In this document: piece after piece, positions 9,738 through 19,296 of the stretch | Layout: each line of letters opens with the position of its first letter | How positions within the stretch are numbered: position 1 is the stretch's first letter | Assembly (NCBI RefSeq): GCF_014251795.1 | Contig: NZ_CP059201.1 | Span: forward strand, 186,001-250,000 | Source: Blattabacterium cuenoti | Lineage (GTDB): Bacteria > Bacteroidota > Bacteroidia > Flavobacteriales > Blattabacteriaceae | Direction of reading: 5' to 3' | DNA: 64,000 bases | The notes under the pieces: generated by a model | Database searches by the model: none | What the model was told of the DNA's origin: nothing | Seen by the model: only the letters and a program-made list of their open reading frames with translations | Made by a program: the position numbers and the translations under genes

Positions 9738-10799
9738 TTACAAATCTCTTTTTAATAAAACTCTCCATCCAAAAGGATCTTCAGATCGATTGTGTTGTAT
9801 ATCCAATAATTTTTTCTTTAAATAAAAAGATATTCTTTTTTTCTCTGCAATATTTGGTAATAAAAAATTATTTCCTTTATAACTAATTGTTTGAAAATCA
9901 TTAACAACAACAGCGGTCCCACAACCAAAAGCTTCTTTTAATTCACCGGTATGAAATCCTTTGATAATTTCTGAAACGTTTAAACTTCGTTCTTCAACGA
10001 AAAAGCCTTCTTTTTTAGCTAAAGAAAGAATACTTTTACAAGTAATTCCACTTAATATGTTATCATTGGCTTTTGGGGTTATAAGTTTATTATTTAAATA
10101 GAAAAAAACATTCATAGTTCCGGATTCTTCAATCATTGTGTGAGTAGAAGAATCTGTCCACAATATTTGATCAAATCCTTCTTCATGAGCAAGTCTAGTA
10201 GGATAAAAAGAAGAAGCATAATTACCAGCAGCTTTAGTAAATCCAACACCTCCTGATGCAGAACGACTATATTTTTCCTCTATTTTAATTTTTAAAGGAT
10301 GTTTATAATAAGTATCTGCGGGAGTAGATATAATCATAAACATGTAATCCTTAGAAGGCTTAGCAGACAAAACTCCATCAGTTGCAATTAGAAAAGGACG
10401 AATATATAGAGATTGTCCATAATTTTTTGGAATCCAATCCCTGTCTAAATCTATTAATTTTTTTAATCCATTTAAAAAAATATTTTTTGGAATATTTGGC
10501 ATTTCTAAACGGGTAGCAGATCTATTGATTCTTTTTAAATTTTCTTCCGGACGAAATAAAAAAACATTTTCATTCTCATCTTTATAAGCTTTCATACCTT
10601 CAAAAACAGCTTGTCCATAATGGAATACTAAAGATATAGGGGAAAACATTATATTTCCAAAAGGTTTTATAATAGAATTTTTCCATTCTCCATTCTTGAA
10701 TTCAGAACAAAACATATGATCAGAATACTGATTTCCAAAAACAATATTGTTAAAATCCATTTCTTCAATCCTAGAACGTAAAGTTTTTTCTATTTTCAT
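9738..10799 (-). CDS. ilvE: Branched-chain amino acid aminotransferase
   Basis: Fold-type IV PLP enzyme interconverting Leu/Ile/Val and their 2-oxoacids. FHYGQAVFEGMKAY is the typical N-terminal signature, the Schiff-base Lys lies in GFTKAAGNYASS, and EESGTMNVFF and FGCGTAVVV follow. The frame opens at 10814, but MKIEKTLRSRIEE at 10799 matches the usual start (353 residues). It is 64-80 nt downstream of the fused E1 gene, a sensible pairing because E1 of the branched-chain type uses the 2-oxoacids made here. Either start is possible. Confidence 0.93.
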   Translation of the reverse strand: MKIEKTLRSRIEEMDFNNIVFGNQYSDHMFCSEFKNGEWKNSIIKPFGNIMFSPISLVFHYGQAVFEGMKAYKDENENVFLFRPEENLKRINRSATRLEMPNIPKNIFLNGLKKLIDLDRDWIPKNYGQSLYIRPFLIATDGVLSAKPSKDYMFMIISTPADTYYKHPLKIKIEEKYSRSASGGVGFTKAAGNYASSFYPTRLAHEEGFDQILWTDSSTHTMIEESGTMNVFFYLNNKLITPKANDNILSGITCKSILSLAKKEGFFVEERSLNVSEIIKGFHTGELKEAFGCGTAVVVNDFQTISYKGNNFLLPNIAEKKRISFYLKKKLLDIQHNRSEDPFGWRVLLKRDL

Positions 10800-10878
10800 A
10801 AAATTAAAAAACATTAATCGAAATCAAACAAAACAAGACACTACAATACAAAACAAATATAATAAATAATAAAATTTA

Positions 10879-13308
10879 TTAACTATCATGCATTATTTCT
10901 AATACTTTTTCTACAATATTTTCCACAGAAGGCTTGGAAAAATAATCTCCATCTGATCCATAGGGAGGACGATGTTCTTTAGCTGTGATCGTAACAGGTG
11001 GACTATCTAAATAATAATATCCATTTTGTTCTTCTAATATTTTTTGTAAAATATAAGCGGAAGCTCCTCCTGGAACATCTTCATCTATGATCAATAATCT
11101 ATTAGTTTTTTGTAAACTTTTTACAATATCTTTTTGTAAATCAAATGGAATTAACGATTGAATATCAATAACTTCAGAATTTATATTCATCTTATATAAT
11201 TCTTCTGCTGCTTCGCTAACAATTCTCCAAGTAGAACCGTAAGTGACCATAGTAATATCTTTTCCTTTTCTTGTTTTTTCTACTACTCCAATAGGAGTTC
11301 TAAATAAACCTAAATTATTTGGTAATTTTTCTTTAATTCTATATCCATTAAGACATTCGACGACTAAAGCAGGATCATCTCCAGATAATAAAGTATTATA
11401 AAATCCAGCCGCTTTAACCATATTTCTGGGAACGAGAACTAAAATTCCTCTCAAATAATTAATCATTCCACCCATTGGAGACCCAGAATGCCATATTCCT
11501 TCTAAACGATGTCCTCTAGTTCTAATAATAACAGGAGCTTTTTGTCCTCCTTTTGTTCGATATTGCAAACAAGCTAAATCATCACTCATAATTTGTAGGG
11601 CATATAAAATATAATCTATGTATTGAATTTCGACTATAGGACGAAGCCCTCGCATTGCAAGACCTATTCCTTGACCAATAATGGTAGACTCACGTATTCC
11701 TGTATCACAAACACGAATTTTTCCATATTTTTTTTGCAATCCTTCCAAACCTTGATTCACATCTCCTATTTTTCCGACATCTTCTCCAAATATTAAAAGA
11801 TCAGGATGTATTTCTAATAATTTATCAAAATTTTCTCTTAATACAATCCTACCATCTACTTCAAGATTAGTATATATAGGAAAAACTTCTGTTTTCTTCA
11901 TAGATGCTTTTTCAGAAATGCTATACAAATGTGAAGAATAATTTTCTTGTTCTTCATGGTATTTTTTTCTAATCCACTTTATCAAAGAATCTTTTTGATC
12001 AGACTTCACTTCTTTTAAAAAATATAATATTTTTCTAGCAATGCGAAAGATTGATTTTTTTGTAGGATAATTTTTAGTTGTATTATGTAATTCTTGAATA
12101 TATTTTTGAATCCATTTTTTTTCTTTATAAGTATTTTGTATTTTATATAAGATGCTTGCTACTTCATTTTTAATTTTAATAATAGGTTTTTGAAACGCTT
12201 TCCAAGCTTTTTCTTTTTCATTTTCAACATATTTTTTAGCTTCTCCATCTATTTGATCTAAAAAACTAACATTAGCTATTTTACAACAATCTTTTTCATT
12301 GATTCGAAAATTAAGAATCCAATCTCGAAATTTTTTTATTCCATCATTATTCACTTCCCATTCTAAACGTTCTTTAGACTTGTATCTTTCATGTGAAGAA
12401 GAAGTAGAATGTCCTTGAGGTTGAGTTAAATTTGTTACATGTATGACAACGGGAACATGTTCATAACGAGCAATTTTATCTGCTGTAACATATGTTTTCG
12501 TAAGATCTATGTAATTCGATCCATTTACACGAATAATTTCTATTCCTTTTTCTTTTTTATTCCTATGAAAACCAGATAAAAGATCACTAATATTTTTTTT
12601 TGAAAATTGATATTTATTCGGAACAGATATTCCATATTCATCATCCCAAATAGAAAGGATTATTGGTATTTGTAATACTGAAGCAGCATTTAATGTTTCC
12701 CAAAATAATCCTTCAGAAATCCCAGCATTCCCAATAGTTCCAAATGCTACTTCATTTCCATTATGAGAAAATATTTTATGAGTTTCCTTTAAATTTTTTA
12801 ATTTTTTATAAACTTTAGAAGCTTGAGCTAGGCCTAATAATTTAGGCATTTGAGCCGCAGTAGAGGAAATATCAGCACTGGAATTTTTTTTTTTAATAAG
12901 ATTTTTCCAATTTCCATCCTCATTTAAAAAACGTGTACCAAAATGAGCGGTCATCATTCTTCCAGATGAAACAGGTTCTGCCTCCAAATCTGAGTGTGCA
13001 TATAATTGCGAAAAAAAATTTTTTACAGTTAAAACTCCAATGGCCATCATAAACGTTTGATCACGATAATATCCAGATCGATAATCTCCATTTTGAAAAA
13101 CTTTTGCCATAGCTAACTGAGGAATTTCTTTCCCATCTCCAAATATTCCAAATTTAGCTCTTCCATTTAAAACTTCTCTACGCCCTAATATGCTAGTTTC
13201 ACGACTAATTCTTGCTAATTTATAATCATTTAAAACCATTTTTCTAAATGAATCAAAATCAAAAAAGTTTTCCTCCTCATCACTCAATTTTTTATTATTT
13301 TTTTTCAT
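10879..13308 (-). CDS. Fused 2-oxoacid dehydrogenase E1 (alpha-beta), branched-chain type
   Basis: An 809-residue fusion of both subunits of a thiamine-diphosphate-dependent E1. Residues about 1-450 are alpha-like, with GRAKFGIFGDGKE, a YYRDQTFMMAIG segment and the TPP-type IGNAGISEGLFWETLNAAS. Residues about 475-809 are beta-like, with FGEDVGKIGDVNQGLEGLQ and VDIQSLIPFD-type signatures. Such fusions are common in Bacteroidetes and are usually taken as branched-chain 2-oxoacid dehydrogenase E1, but pyruvate use cannot be excluded from sequence. It contains an intact T11 (A11 on the coding strand) at 12884-12894. The E2 and E3 partners are not in the window. Confidence 0.88.
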   Translation of the reverse strand: MKKNNKKLSDEEENFFDFDSFRKMVLNDYKLARISRETSILGRREVLNGRAKFGIFGDGKEIPQLAMAKVFQNGDYRSGYYRDQTFMMAIGVLTVKNFFSQLYAHSDLEAEPVSSGRMMTAHFGTRFLNEDGNWKNLIKKKNSSADISSTAAQMPKLLGLAQASKVYKKLKNLKETHKIFSHNGNEVAFGTIGNAGISEGLFWETLNAASVLQIPIILSIWDDEYGISVPNKYQFSKKNISDLLSGFHRNKKEKGIEIIRVNGSNYIDLTKTYVTADKIARYEHVPVVIHVTNLTQPQGHSTSSSHERYKSKERLEWEVNNDGIKKFRDWILNFRINEKDCCKIANVSFLDQIDGEAKKYVENEKEKAWKAFQKPIIKIKNEVASILYKIQNTYKEKKWIQKYIQELHNTTKNYPTKKSIFRIARKILYFLKEVKSDQKDSLIKWIRKKYHEEQENYSSHLYSISEKASMKKTEVFPIYTNLEVDGRIVLRENFDKLLEIHPDLLIFGEDVGKIGDVNQGLEGLQKKYGKIRVCDTGIRESTIIGQGIGLAMRGLRPIVEIQYIDYILYALQIMSDDLACLQYRTKGGQKAPVIIRTRGHRLEGIWHSGSPMGGMINYLRGILVLVPRNMVKAAGFYNTLLSGDDPALVVECLNGYRIKEKLPNNLGLFRTPIGVVEKTRKGKDITMVTYGSTWRIVSEAAEELYKMNINSEVIDIQSLIPFDLQKDIVKSLQKTNRLLIIDEDVPGGASAYILQKILEEQNGYYYLDSPPVTITAKEHRPPYGSDGDYFSKPSVENIVEKVLEIMHDS

Positions 13309-13404
13309 AAAACTATATATTTTTATAATGAAAATACAGCAATTTTCATTTATGAATTTCTTTATTTAATTTTAAGTATTTTTAAGTTTAAAAAAATAGA
13401 AACT

Positions 13405-13845
13405 ATGATTGATCACATGTTTGGAAAAATCACTCTTTCTATTATCAAACCAGATGCTGTAAAAAAAGGATATGTTGTTCCTATTTTATCTCAAATAGTT
13501 CAATCCGGTTTTCACATTTTAGCGATAAAAATGACAGAATTATCTAAACAATCTGCTAAAAAATTTTATTCAGAACATAAAAAAAAATCATTTTTTGAAT
13601 CTTTAATAACATTTATGTCTTCTGGACCAATTGTGTCTATAATATTAGAAAAAGAAAATGCTGTAAAAGATTTTAGAATTTTAATAGGAGACACTAATCC
13701 AATCCACGCAAAAAAAGGAACTATACGAAATTTATATGCCTCCTCTTTAGAAAAAAATGCTATACATGGATCTGACAGTAATCAGAATGCTTTTAAAGAA
13801 TGTTTTTTTTACTTTTCTAACAGAGAAATTTTTTTAAAATCATAA
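13405..13845 (+). CDS. ndk: Nucleoside diphosphate kinase
   Basis: A 146-residue NDK that balances nucleoside triphosphates. ITLSIIKPDAVKKG is the nucleotide-binding N-terminus and the phosphoryl-accepting His is His121 in NAIHGSDS. Usual length is 135-150. The first Met (13405) and Met5 (13417, MFGKITLS) are both possible; the family homology begins near Met5. It is divergent from the fused E1 gene and 21 nt upstream of lemA. Confidence 0.96.
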   Translation: MIDHMFGKITLSIIKPDAVKKGYVVPILSQIVQSGFHILAIKMTELSKQSAKKFYSEHKKKSFFESLITFMSSGPIVSIILEKENAVKDFRILIGDTNPIHAKKGTIRNLYASSLEKNAIHGSDSNQNAFKECFFYFSNREIFLKS

Positions 13846-13866
13846 AAATAAAATTTTTTTTTTACC

Positions 13867-14469
13867 ATGAAACAAAATTTTCTTATAGCTATTTTTTCCA
13901 TATTAGTTTTAATATTAATAATTGTATTGTGGATATCTAATACATACAATCAATTAGTCAAATTAAATGAAAATATTAAAACCCAATGGGGACAAGTAGA
14001 AAATGTTTATCAACGTAGAATTGATTTAATTCCAAATTTAGTCAATACAGTAAAAGGATCTGCTAATTTCGAAAAAAATACACTAAAACAAATCGTAGAA
14101 GCTCGAGCAAAAGCAACTTCTTTTTCTATAAACAGAAATGATTTAAATCAAGATCAAGTAAATAAATTTCAAAAAGTACAAGATCACTTAAATAATTCTG
14201 TCAGTCGATTACTATTAATTGTGGAAAATTATCCTAATATTCAATCAACTAAAAATTTTTTTGAATTACAAAATCAGTTAGAAGGAACAGAAAATCGTAT
14301 TAATGTGGAAAGAAATCGTTTTAATGATAAAGTGAACAGTTTCAATACTTATAGAAACCAATTTCCAAAAATTATAATTGCGAACTTTTTTTCTCAATTT
14401 CAAGAAAAAGGATATTTTCAATCTCAAGTAGGATCAAAAAAATCTCCTATTATAGATTTTTCTAATTAA
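13867..14469 (+). CDS. lemA: LemA family membrane protein
   Basis: A 200-residue protein with an N-terminal membrane helix (residues about 5-25) and the LemA core: YNQLVKLNENIKTQWGQVENVYQRR, then DLIPNLVNTVKG and LEGTENRINVERNRFND. LemA proteins sit in the inner membrane with most of the chain outside; their function is not well defined. The gene stands before a TPM-domain gene, a pairing common in Bacteroidetes. Confidence 0.92.
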   Translation: MKQNFLIAIFSILVLILIIVLWISNTYNQLVKLNENIKTQWGQVENVYQRRIDLIPNLVNTVKGSANFEKNTLKQIVEARAKATSFSINRNDLNQDQVNKFQKVQDHLNNSVSRLLLIVENYPNIQSTKNFFELQNQLEGTENRINVERNRFNDKVNSFNTYRNQFPKIIIANFFSQFQEKGYFQSQVGSKKSPIIDFSN

Positions 14470-14480
14470 GTTGATTTTAG

Positions 14481-14561
14481 ATGAAAAATGGTTATTTCGT
14501 TTATGGAATATCGGATATGGAATATCAGATTCGGATATATCTAGATCATATTATGAATTGA
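14481..14561 (+). other. Possible 26-codon ORF in the lemA-TPM spacer
   Basis: The 115-nt spacer holds an ATG-to-TGA frame of 26 codons (starting MKNGYFVYGIS) that runs into a hairpin. The DNA contains short near-repeats of GGAATATC/GGATAT. Nothing resembles a known protein. It may be a chance frame or a relic of an additional gene; many Bacteroidetes have a second TPM gene at this place. Low confidence that it is translated. Confidence 0.15.
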
Positions 14562-14575
14562 AATAAAATCAATTC
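14555..14575 (+). promoter_or_regulatory. Hairpin just before the TPM gene
   Basis: GAATTGA, a 7-nt loop, then TCAATTC form a perfect 7-bp inverted repeat ending 9 nt before the ATG at 14585. There is no T-tract, so it is not a clear terminator; it could limit or stabilise the mRNA between lemA and the TPM gene. Confidence 0.3.
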
Positions 14576-14584
14576 AAAAAAATC

Positions 14585-15322
14585 ATGAAAAAAATTGTTC
14601 GATCTATTTTAATTTTTTTAGTTTTTTTTTGTACAAATTTAGTACAAGGACAGTTTGATATACCTGAAGCTCCAAAAAGAATATATCCTGTACAGGATTA
14701 TGCAGGAGTTTTATCAAGAAAACAAATAGAAAAATTAAATCAAAAACTTATTACATATTGTAAAATTACATCAACAGAGATTTTGGTAATTATCATTAAT
14801 AATCTTAACGGAGAAGATCCAAATTTATTAGCATCTCGATGGGGAGAAAAATGGAAAATTGGAAAATTTTATAAAAATAATGGCATAATTATATTATTAT
14901 CCATTTATGATAGAAAAATATCTATCCAAAACGGATATGGAATAGAACCTTACATGACCGATATTTTAACTATGAAGATTATAAAAAAAATCAAACCTAT
15001 ATTAAAAAATAATCTTTATTATCAAGCTATAAATTATGGAACTCAAGAAATATTTCAAATTCTGAAAAATAAATTTCAAAAAAAACAGAGTAAGAGTAAT
15101 CAAATATTTTCCACATGGAATTTATTAATTAGCATTTTTTTGATTATATTCTTTTGTTTTTTAACAAAAAACACTTCATTATTAAATACATTACTTTTCA
15201 CGAATATCTTATTCAGAAATTCAAATTTTGATAAAGACCATGATGATAACCATGATGATAACTTTGATGGATTTGGAGGAGGAGGAAATTTCGGAGGAGG
15301 AGGAGGTAGCAGCAGTTGGTAA
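14585..15322 (+). CDS. TPM-domain (YgcG-like) protein
   Basis: A 245-residue protein with a signal peptide (hydrophobic residues 7-20, then LVQGQ). The TPM domain covers about residues 35-155, with VQDYAGVLSRKQIEKLNQKL, STEILVIIINNL and ISIQNGYGIEPYMTD. A membrane helix lies near 180-200, and the C-terminus is a His/Asp stretch followed by a Gly/Ser tail ending SSSW, typical of YgcG proteins. The TPM family has been linked to membrane-protein quality control, but its role in this group is unclear. It follows lemA and converges on valS with a 2-nt gap. Confidence 0.9.
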   Translation: MKKIVRSILIFLVFFCTNLVQGQFDIPEAPKRIYPVQDYAGVLSRKQIEKLNQKLITYCKITSTEILVIIINNLNGEDPNLLASRWGEKWKIGKFYKNNGIIILLSIYDRKISIQNGYGIEPYMTDILTMKIIKKIKPILKNNLYYQAINYGTQEIFQILKNKFQKKQSKSNQIFSTWNLLISIFLIIFFCFLTKNTSLLNTLLFTNILFRNSNFDKDHDDNHDDNFDGFGGGGNFGGGGGSSSW

Positions 15323-15324
15323 TT

Positions 15325-17973
15325 TTATTTTTTTAAAAAATCCAAGTATTCCTTAAGTTTTTTTATTTTATTTAATGTATCATTTTCTTTTTTTTTCTCT
15401 TTCAAAAGCAAACTTTTTGTAACAGAAGTTACATATTTATTATTACATAAATTTTTTCTAATAACGGATAATAAGTTATAAAAATATTGAATTTGATTTT
15501 CAATTTTAACAATATCATCCCTATAATTTTTAGAATATTTTTCATGATTTAAGGATAGAAAAAACTGATCTGTATCTAAAAAAAAAGAAAAAAAAGACAC
15601 AGATTCCGGTTTCTTTAAAACCGGAATGATTTTATCTAAATTAGCTAATTTTAATATAATGGAATCATATTTTTCTTCTTTTTTTCTCATAGAAAATAAA
15701 ATAAGACTTTTTTTATGAGAAATATGATTTTGATTTCTAATATTGCGTATTTTAGATATTATTTCAGTAGCTCTTTCGAAAGAAACTAAAATATCATAAT
15801 CATAATTTTTTTTTTCAGGCCAATAAGAACTCATTAAAGTTTCTTGACGTGATCTTTTTTTAATAAGATTCCAAATTTCTTCTGAAATGAAAGGCATATA
15901 TGGATGTAATAATTTTAATATATTCTCAAAAAAATTAATCGTATTTAAATATACGATTTCTGGTACACATTTATTACCATAAATTGGTTTGATAATTTCA
16001 AGAAAATAAGAACAAAAATCAGACCAAATAAATTTATATAAAATCATTAATGATTCATCTAATTTATACTCTTTAAAAAATTTTTCAAAAGTCTCCAAAA
16101 CATAATAAAAACGATTCTCAAACCATTTTATAGCAAGTAAAGAATAATCAGGAACATTCTGATTATTTCTTAGTATTTTCCAACTTTTAATTAAACGAAA
16201 AGCATTCCATATTTTATTAGAGAAATTTCTTCCTTGTAAACATATTTTTTCTTCAAAATGAAAATCTTTTCCTGCACTACTTTTTAACATAAGTCCCATA
16301 CGAACAGCATCAGCTCCATATTGATGAATCAAATTTATAGGATTTGGAGAATTATTTAACGATTTTGATATTTTATGATTTTTATCATCTCTAACAATTC
16401 CAGTAAAATATACTCTTTTAAAGGGTTTTTGATTTTTAAATAAAAAACCGGATATAATCATACGTGCAATCCAAAAAAATAATATATCTGAACCTGTCAC
16501 TATTTCTTCAGTGGGATAATAATAACAAATTTCATGATTATGAGGATGATGAATTCCATCAAAGACAGATAAAGGTAATAACCAAGACGAAAACCAAGTA
16601 TCTAAAACATCTGGATCTTGCCACATTTCATTATAATTTAAATATGGATTTTTACTTTTACTTCTTGCTTTTTCTAATGCTTTTTCTAAATTTTCTGCTA
16701 CAACAAAATCATTAATTTTTTTTCCATAATAATAAGCAGGAATCCGATGTCCCCACCATAATTGTCTAGATATATTCCAATCACGGATTTCTTTCATCCA
16801 TTTAAAATAAGTTTTACCAAATTTTTTTGGGTAAAATCTAATATCTCCATTTTTTACAGCTTTTATAGCAGAAATAGACATTTTCTTCATTTTTAAAAAC
16901 CATTGGATGGATAATCTTTGTTCGACTAATGATAAAGTTCGTTCTGAAAAACCTACTTTATGATTATATTTTTCTATATTTTTTAAAACTTTTAACTTAT
17001 TAAGTTCTTCTATAATTTTTTCTCTTACTTTCAAACGATCCATTCCTTCATAGTGAAGACCTTTTTCATTTAAAGTTGCATCTTCATTGAAAATGTCAAT
17101 TACATCTAAATCATGTCTATCTGCTATATTTTTATCATTTCTATCATGAGCCGGAGTAATTTTTAAACACCCAGTTCCAAAATTTGGATCTACGTATGAA
17201 TCTTGTATAATTGGAATATATCTATTAATTATTGGAATTCTAGCATATTGTCCTATCAAATGAGAATAACGGACATCATTTGGATGAAAACAAATGGCTG
17301 TATCCCCAAATATGGTTTCAGGACGAGTTGTTGCTACAGTTACATAATTTTCTTCTCCTTTTATTTTATATTTTAAATAATATAATTTTCCAATATGTTC
17401 TTTATAAATTACTTCTTCATCAGAAAGAGTAGTTTTAGCTTCTGGATCCCAATTAATAACATGATAACCTCTATATATGTATCCCTGATTATATAAATCA
17501 ATGAAAACTTTCGTAACAGATTGAGATAATTTTGAACTCATTGTAAATTGAGTTCTATTCCAATCACATGAACAACCTAATTTCTTTATCTGATCAAAAA
17601 TAATATTTTGATGACTTTTAGACCATTTCATGACATAATACAAAAACTTTTCTCTTCCTAAAGAAATTTTTGATAATCCTCTTTTTTTTAATTTATGAAC
17701 AACTTTTGCCTCCGTAGCAATGGATGCATGATCCGTTCCAGGAATCCAACAAGTATTATATCCTCTCATTCTCGCATACCGAATCAATACATCTTGTATT
17801 GTATTATTTAATATGTGTCCTATATGAAGAACTCCAGTAACATTTGGAGGAGGCATAATTATAGTATAAGGAATTCTATCATCTGGGTAAGATGAAAAAT
17901 GATTTCCTTTCATCCAATAATGATATATTTTTTTTTCTACGGATTTTGGATCGTATTTAATTGGAATCTCCAT
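15325..17973 (-). CDS. valS: Valyl-tRNA synthetase
   Basis: Class I synthetase of 882 residues. The HIGH motif reads HIGH in PPPNVTGVLHIGHILNN, the CP1 editing domain includes TTRPETIFGDTA, the KMSKS region reads KISKS in DDKNHKISKSLNN, and a C-terminal coiled-coil tail ends at the stop. The frame extends to 18066, but ATG at 17971-17973 (MEIPIKYDPKSVEKK) matches the family start; the upstream part overlaps folA. The catalytic core and editing domain both look complete, in contrast to thrS. Confidence 0.96.
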   Translation of the reverse strand: MEIPIKYDPKSVEKKIYHYWMKGNHFSSYPDDRIPYTIIMPPPNVTGVLHIGHILNNTIQDVLIRYARMRGYNTCWIPGTDHASIATEAKVVHKLKKRGLSKISLGREKFLYYVMKWSKSHQNIIFDQIKKLGCSCDWNRTQFTMSSKLSQSVTKVFIDLYNQGYIYRGYHVINWDPEAKTTLSDEEVIYKEHIGKLYYLKYKIKGEENYVTVATTRPETIFGDTAICFHPNDVRYSHLIGQYARIPIINRYIPIIQDSYVDPNFGTGCLKITPAHDRNDKNIADRHDLDVIDIFNEDATLNEKGLHYEGMDRLKVREKIIEELNKLKVLKNIEKYNHKVGFSERTLSLVEQRLSIQWFLKMKKMSISAIKAVKNGDIRFYPKKFGKTYFKWMKEIRDWNISRQLWWGHRIPAYYYGKKINDFVVAENLEKALEKARSKSKNPYLNYNEMWQDPDVLDTWFSSWLLPLSVFDGIHHPHNHEICYYYPTEEIVTGSDILFFWIARMIISGFLFKNQKPFKRVYFTGIVRDDKNHKISKSLNNSPNPINLIHQYGADAVRMGLMLKSSAGKDFHFEEKICLQGRNFSNKIWNAFRLIKSWKILRNNQNVPDYSLLAIKWFENRFYYVLETFEKFFKEYKLDESLMILYKFIWSDFCSYFLEIIKPIYGNKCVPEIVYLNTINFFENILKLLHPYMPFISEEIWNLIKKRSRQETLMSSYWPEKKNYDYDILVSFERATEIISKIRNIRNQNHISHKKSLILFSMRKKEEKYDSIILKLANLDKIIPVLKKPESVSFFSFFLDTDQFFLSLNHEKYSKNYRDDIVKIENQIQYFYNLLSVIRKNLCNNKYVTSVTKSLLLKEKKKENDTLNKIKKLKEYLDFLKK

Positions 17974-18006
17974 AAATTTAAAAATATAAAAAAAATTGAA
18001 ATAATC

Positions 18007-18495
18007 ATGAAAATAGTTTTGATTGCTGCTGTTTCCATAAATGGATTTATAGGAAAAAACAATCAATTAATGTGGCATTTACCTAATGATTTAAAACGTT
18101 TTAAAAATTTAACTACAGGAGAATCAGTTCTGATGGGAAGAAAAACATTCGAATCCATTGGAAAAATACTTCCGAAAAGGAAAAATATTATATTAACAAA
18201 AAATAAAAAGAATTTTCAATTCAAAAATAAAATAAATGTTCAAATTGTTTCCTCTATCAAACAAATAGAAAATTTAAAAAATTTATTTGTTATAGGAGGA
18301 GAAAAAACATATGCATACACAATTGAAAAAGCACATTCTATAGAACTCACTCTAATTCATAAAAAATTTTATGGAGATGCTAAATTTCCAAAAATAGATC
18401 CAAAAAAATGGAAAAAAATACATGAATTGATTTATGAAAAAGATAAAAATCATTTATTTAATTACAGTTTTATTAGATTTGAAAAAAATAAATAA
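18007..18495 (+). CDS. folA: Dihydrofolate reductase
   Basis: A 162-residue DHFR starting MKIVLIAAVSINGFIGKNNQ, then LMWHLPNDLKRFKNLT (substrate site), MGRKTFESIG (NADPH site) and FVIGGEKTY. It reduces dihydrofolate to tetrahydrofolate with NADPH and so supplies FolD, MetF and GcvH in this window. The start at 18007 was chosen because the 36 codons further upstream are antisense to valS and resemble nothing. It is divergent from valS by 33 nt and converges on the next gene with no gap. Confidence 0.95.
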   Translation: MKIVLIAAVSINGFIGKNNQLMWHLPNDLKRFKNLTTGESVLMGRKTFESIGKILPKRKNIILTKNKKNFQFKNKINVQIVSSIKQIENLKNLFVIGGEKTYAYTIEKAHSIELTLIHKKFYGDAKFPKIDPKKWKKIHELIYEKDKNHLFNYSFIRFEKNK

Positions 18496-19146
18496 TTATT
18501 CTCTTCTATCCAATTCTTTTTTGATTCGTGCTGCAAGTTCATAACATTCGTTAACTACTGCATGATTTAACAAAGCATTCAAATCTTTTTCTGTCATATT
18601 TTCTAAATCTTGTTGACTTTTTTCTTTTGAAAAAAAAAGACTACTATTTTTCATTTCTGCTTCAGAAACATCATTTTCTTTATCAATAGGAAATCCATTC
18701 TCAAAATAAATACCAGCTTTATCAAAAATTTCCTTTGTCGTATAAATAGGAGCTTGAAAACGTACGGCTAAAGCAACAGCATCTGATGTTTTTGAATCTA
18801 TTTTATATTCTTTTTTCTTAATTTCTTTTCTTTCTTCTTCTGTTTCTATAAAATCCCCCTCCAACAATATATAAGAAAAAAATATTCCATTGACCAATTT
18901 ATATATCACCACGGCTTTGAATCTAATATGAAATACTTTTGCAATGGAAAGAAATAAATCATGTGTAAAAGATCTTGATGGATCCCTTTTCCCTAAAGCA
19001 TAAGCAATAGACTGAGCTTGCAAACTCTCTATAATAATCGGAAGTTTGATTCTTCCAGATTCTTCCTCGAGCAACAAAACATATATACCAGATTGTATTT
19101 GACTTAAGGATATTCCCCTTATAGCTAATCTAATGAATTGATCCAT
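18496..19146 (-). CDS. Bifunctional nuclease (BFN/DUF151) family protein with UVR-like tail
   Basis: A 216-residue protein. The BFN domain fills residues about 1-140 (LPIIIESLQAQSIAYAL, DAVALAVRFQAPIYTT). A C-terminal UVR-like segment includes LNALLNHAVVNECYELAARIKKELD. BFN proteins occur in most Bacteroidetes; nuclease activity has been reported for plant members, but the bacterial role is not settled. The frame opens at 19167, but a TAGATTTG box at 19165-19172 would put the transcript start near 19159, so Met8 (19146) is the better start. Confidence 0.88.
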   Translation of the reverse strand: MDQFIRLAIRGISLSQIQSGIYVLLLEEESGRIKLPIIIESLQAQSIAYALGKRDPSRSFTHDLFLSIAKVFHIRFKAVVIYKLVNGIFFSYILLEGDFIETEEERKEIKKKEYKIDSKTSDAVALAVRFQAPIYTTKEIFDKAGIYFENGFPIDKENDVSEAEMKNSSLFFSKEKSQQDLENMTEKDLNALLNHAVVNECYELAARIKKELDRRE

Positions 19147-19164
19147 AATAACATATAAATTATA

Positions 19165-19172
19165 CAAATCTA
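19165..19172 (-). promoter_or_regulatory. Candidate -7 box for the BFN-family gene
   Basis: The minus strand reads TAGATTTG, matching TAnnTTTG, 18 nt before the ATG at 19146. It lies on top of the longer alternative start (19167), which it argues against. No clear TTG at -33. Confidence 0.45.
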
Positions 19173-19184
19173 ATTACCGTTCCC

Positions 19185-19208
19185 AAATATCCTAAATAAA
19201 GGATATTT
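19185..19208. promoter_or_regulatory. 8-bp inverted repeat upstream of the BFN-gene promoter
   Basis: AAATATCC, 8-nt loop TAAATAAA, GGATATTT. It lies just upstream of the -7 box at 19165-19172 on the minus strand, where a -33 element or an operator would sit. Function unknown; AT-rich repeats of this size also arise by chance. Confidence 0.3.
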
Positions 19209-19230
19209 TATCATTCACAATCAATATAAT

Positions 19231-19258
19231 AAAATTATTATTATTATGTAATAATTTT
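19231..19258 (+). promoter_or_regulatory. AT-only hairpin in the leader of the lipoprotein gene
   Basis: AAAATTATTA, loop TTATTATG, TAATAATTTT, followed by more T residues, about 40 nt before the ATG at 19297. It has terminator shape but no G or C in the stem, so it is weak. It could be a leader structure or simply low-complexity sequence. Confidence 0.25.
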
Positions 19259-19296
19259 TTTTATATATTTAATAATAATATTAAAAATTTTTTATT

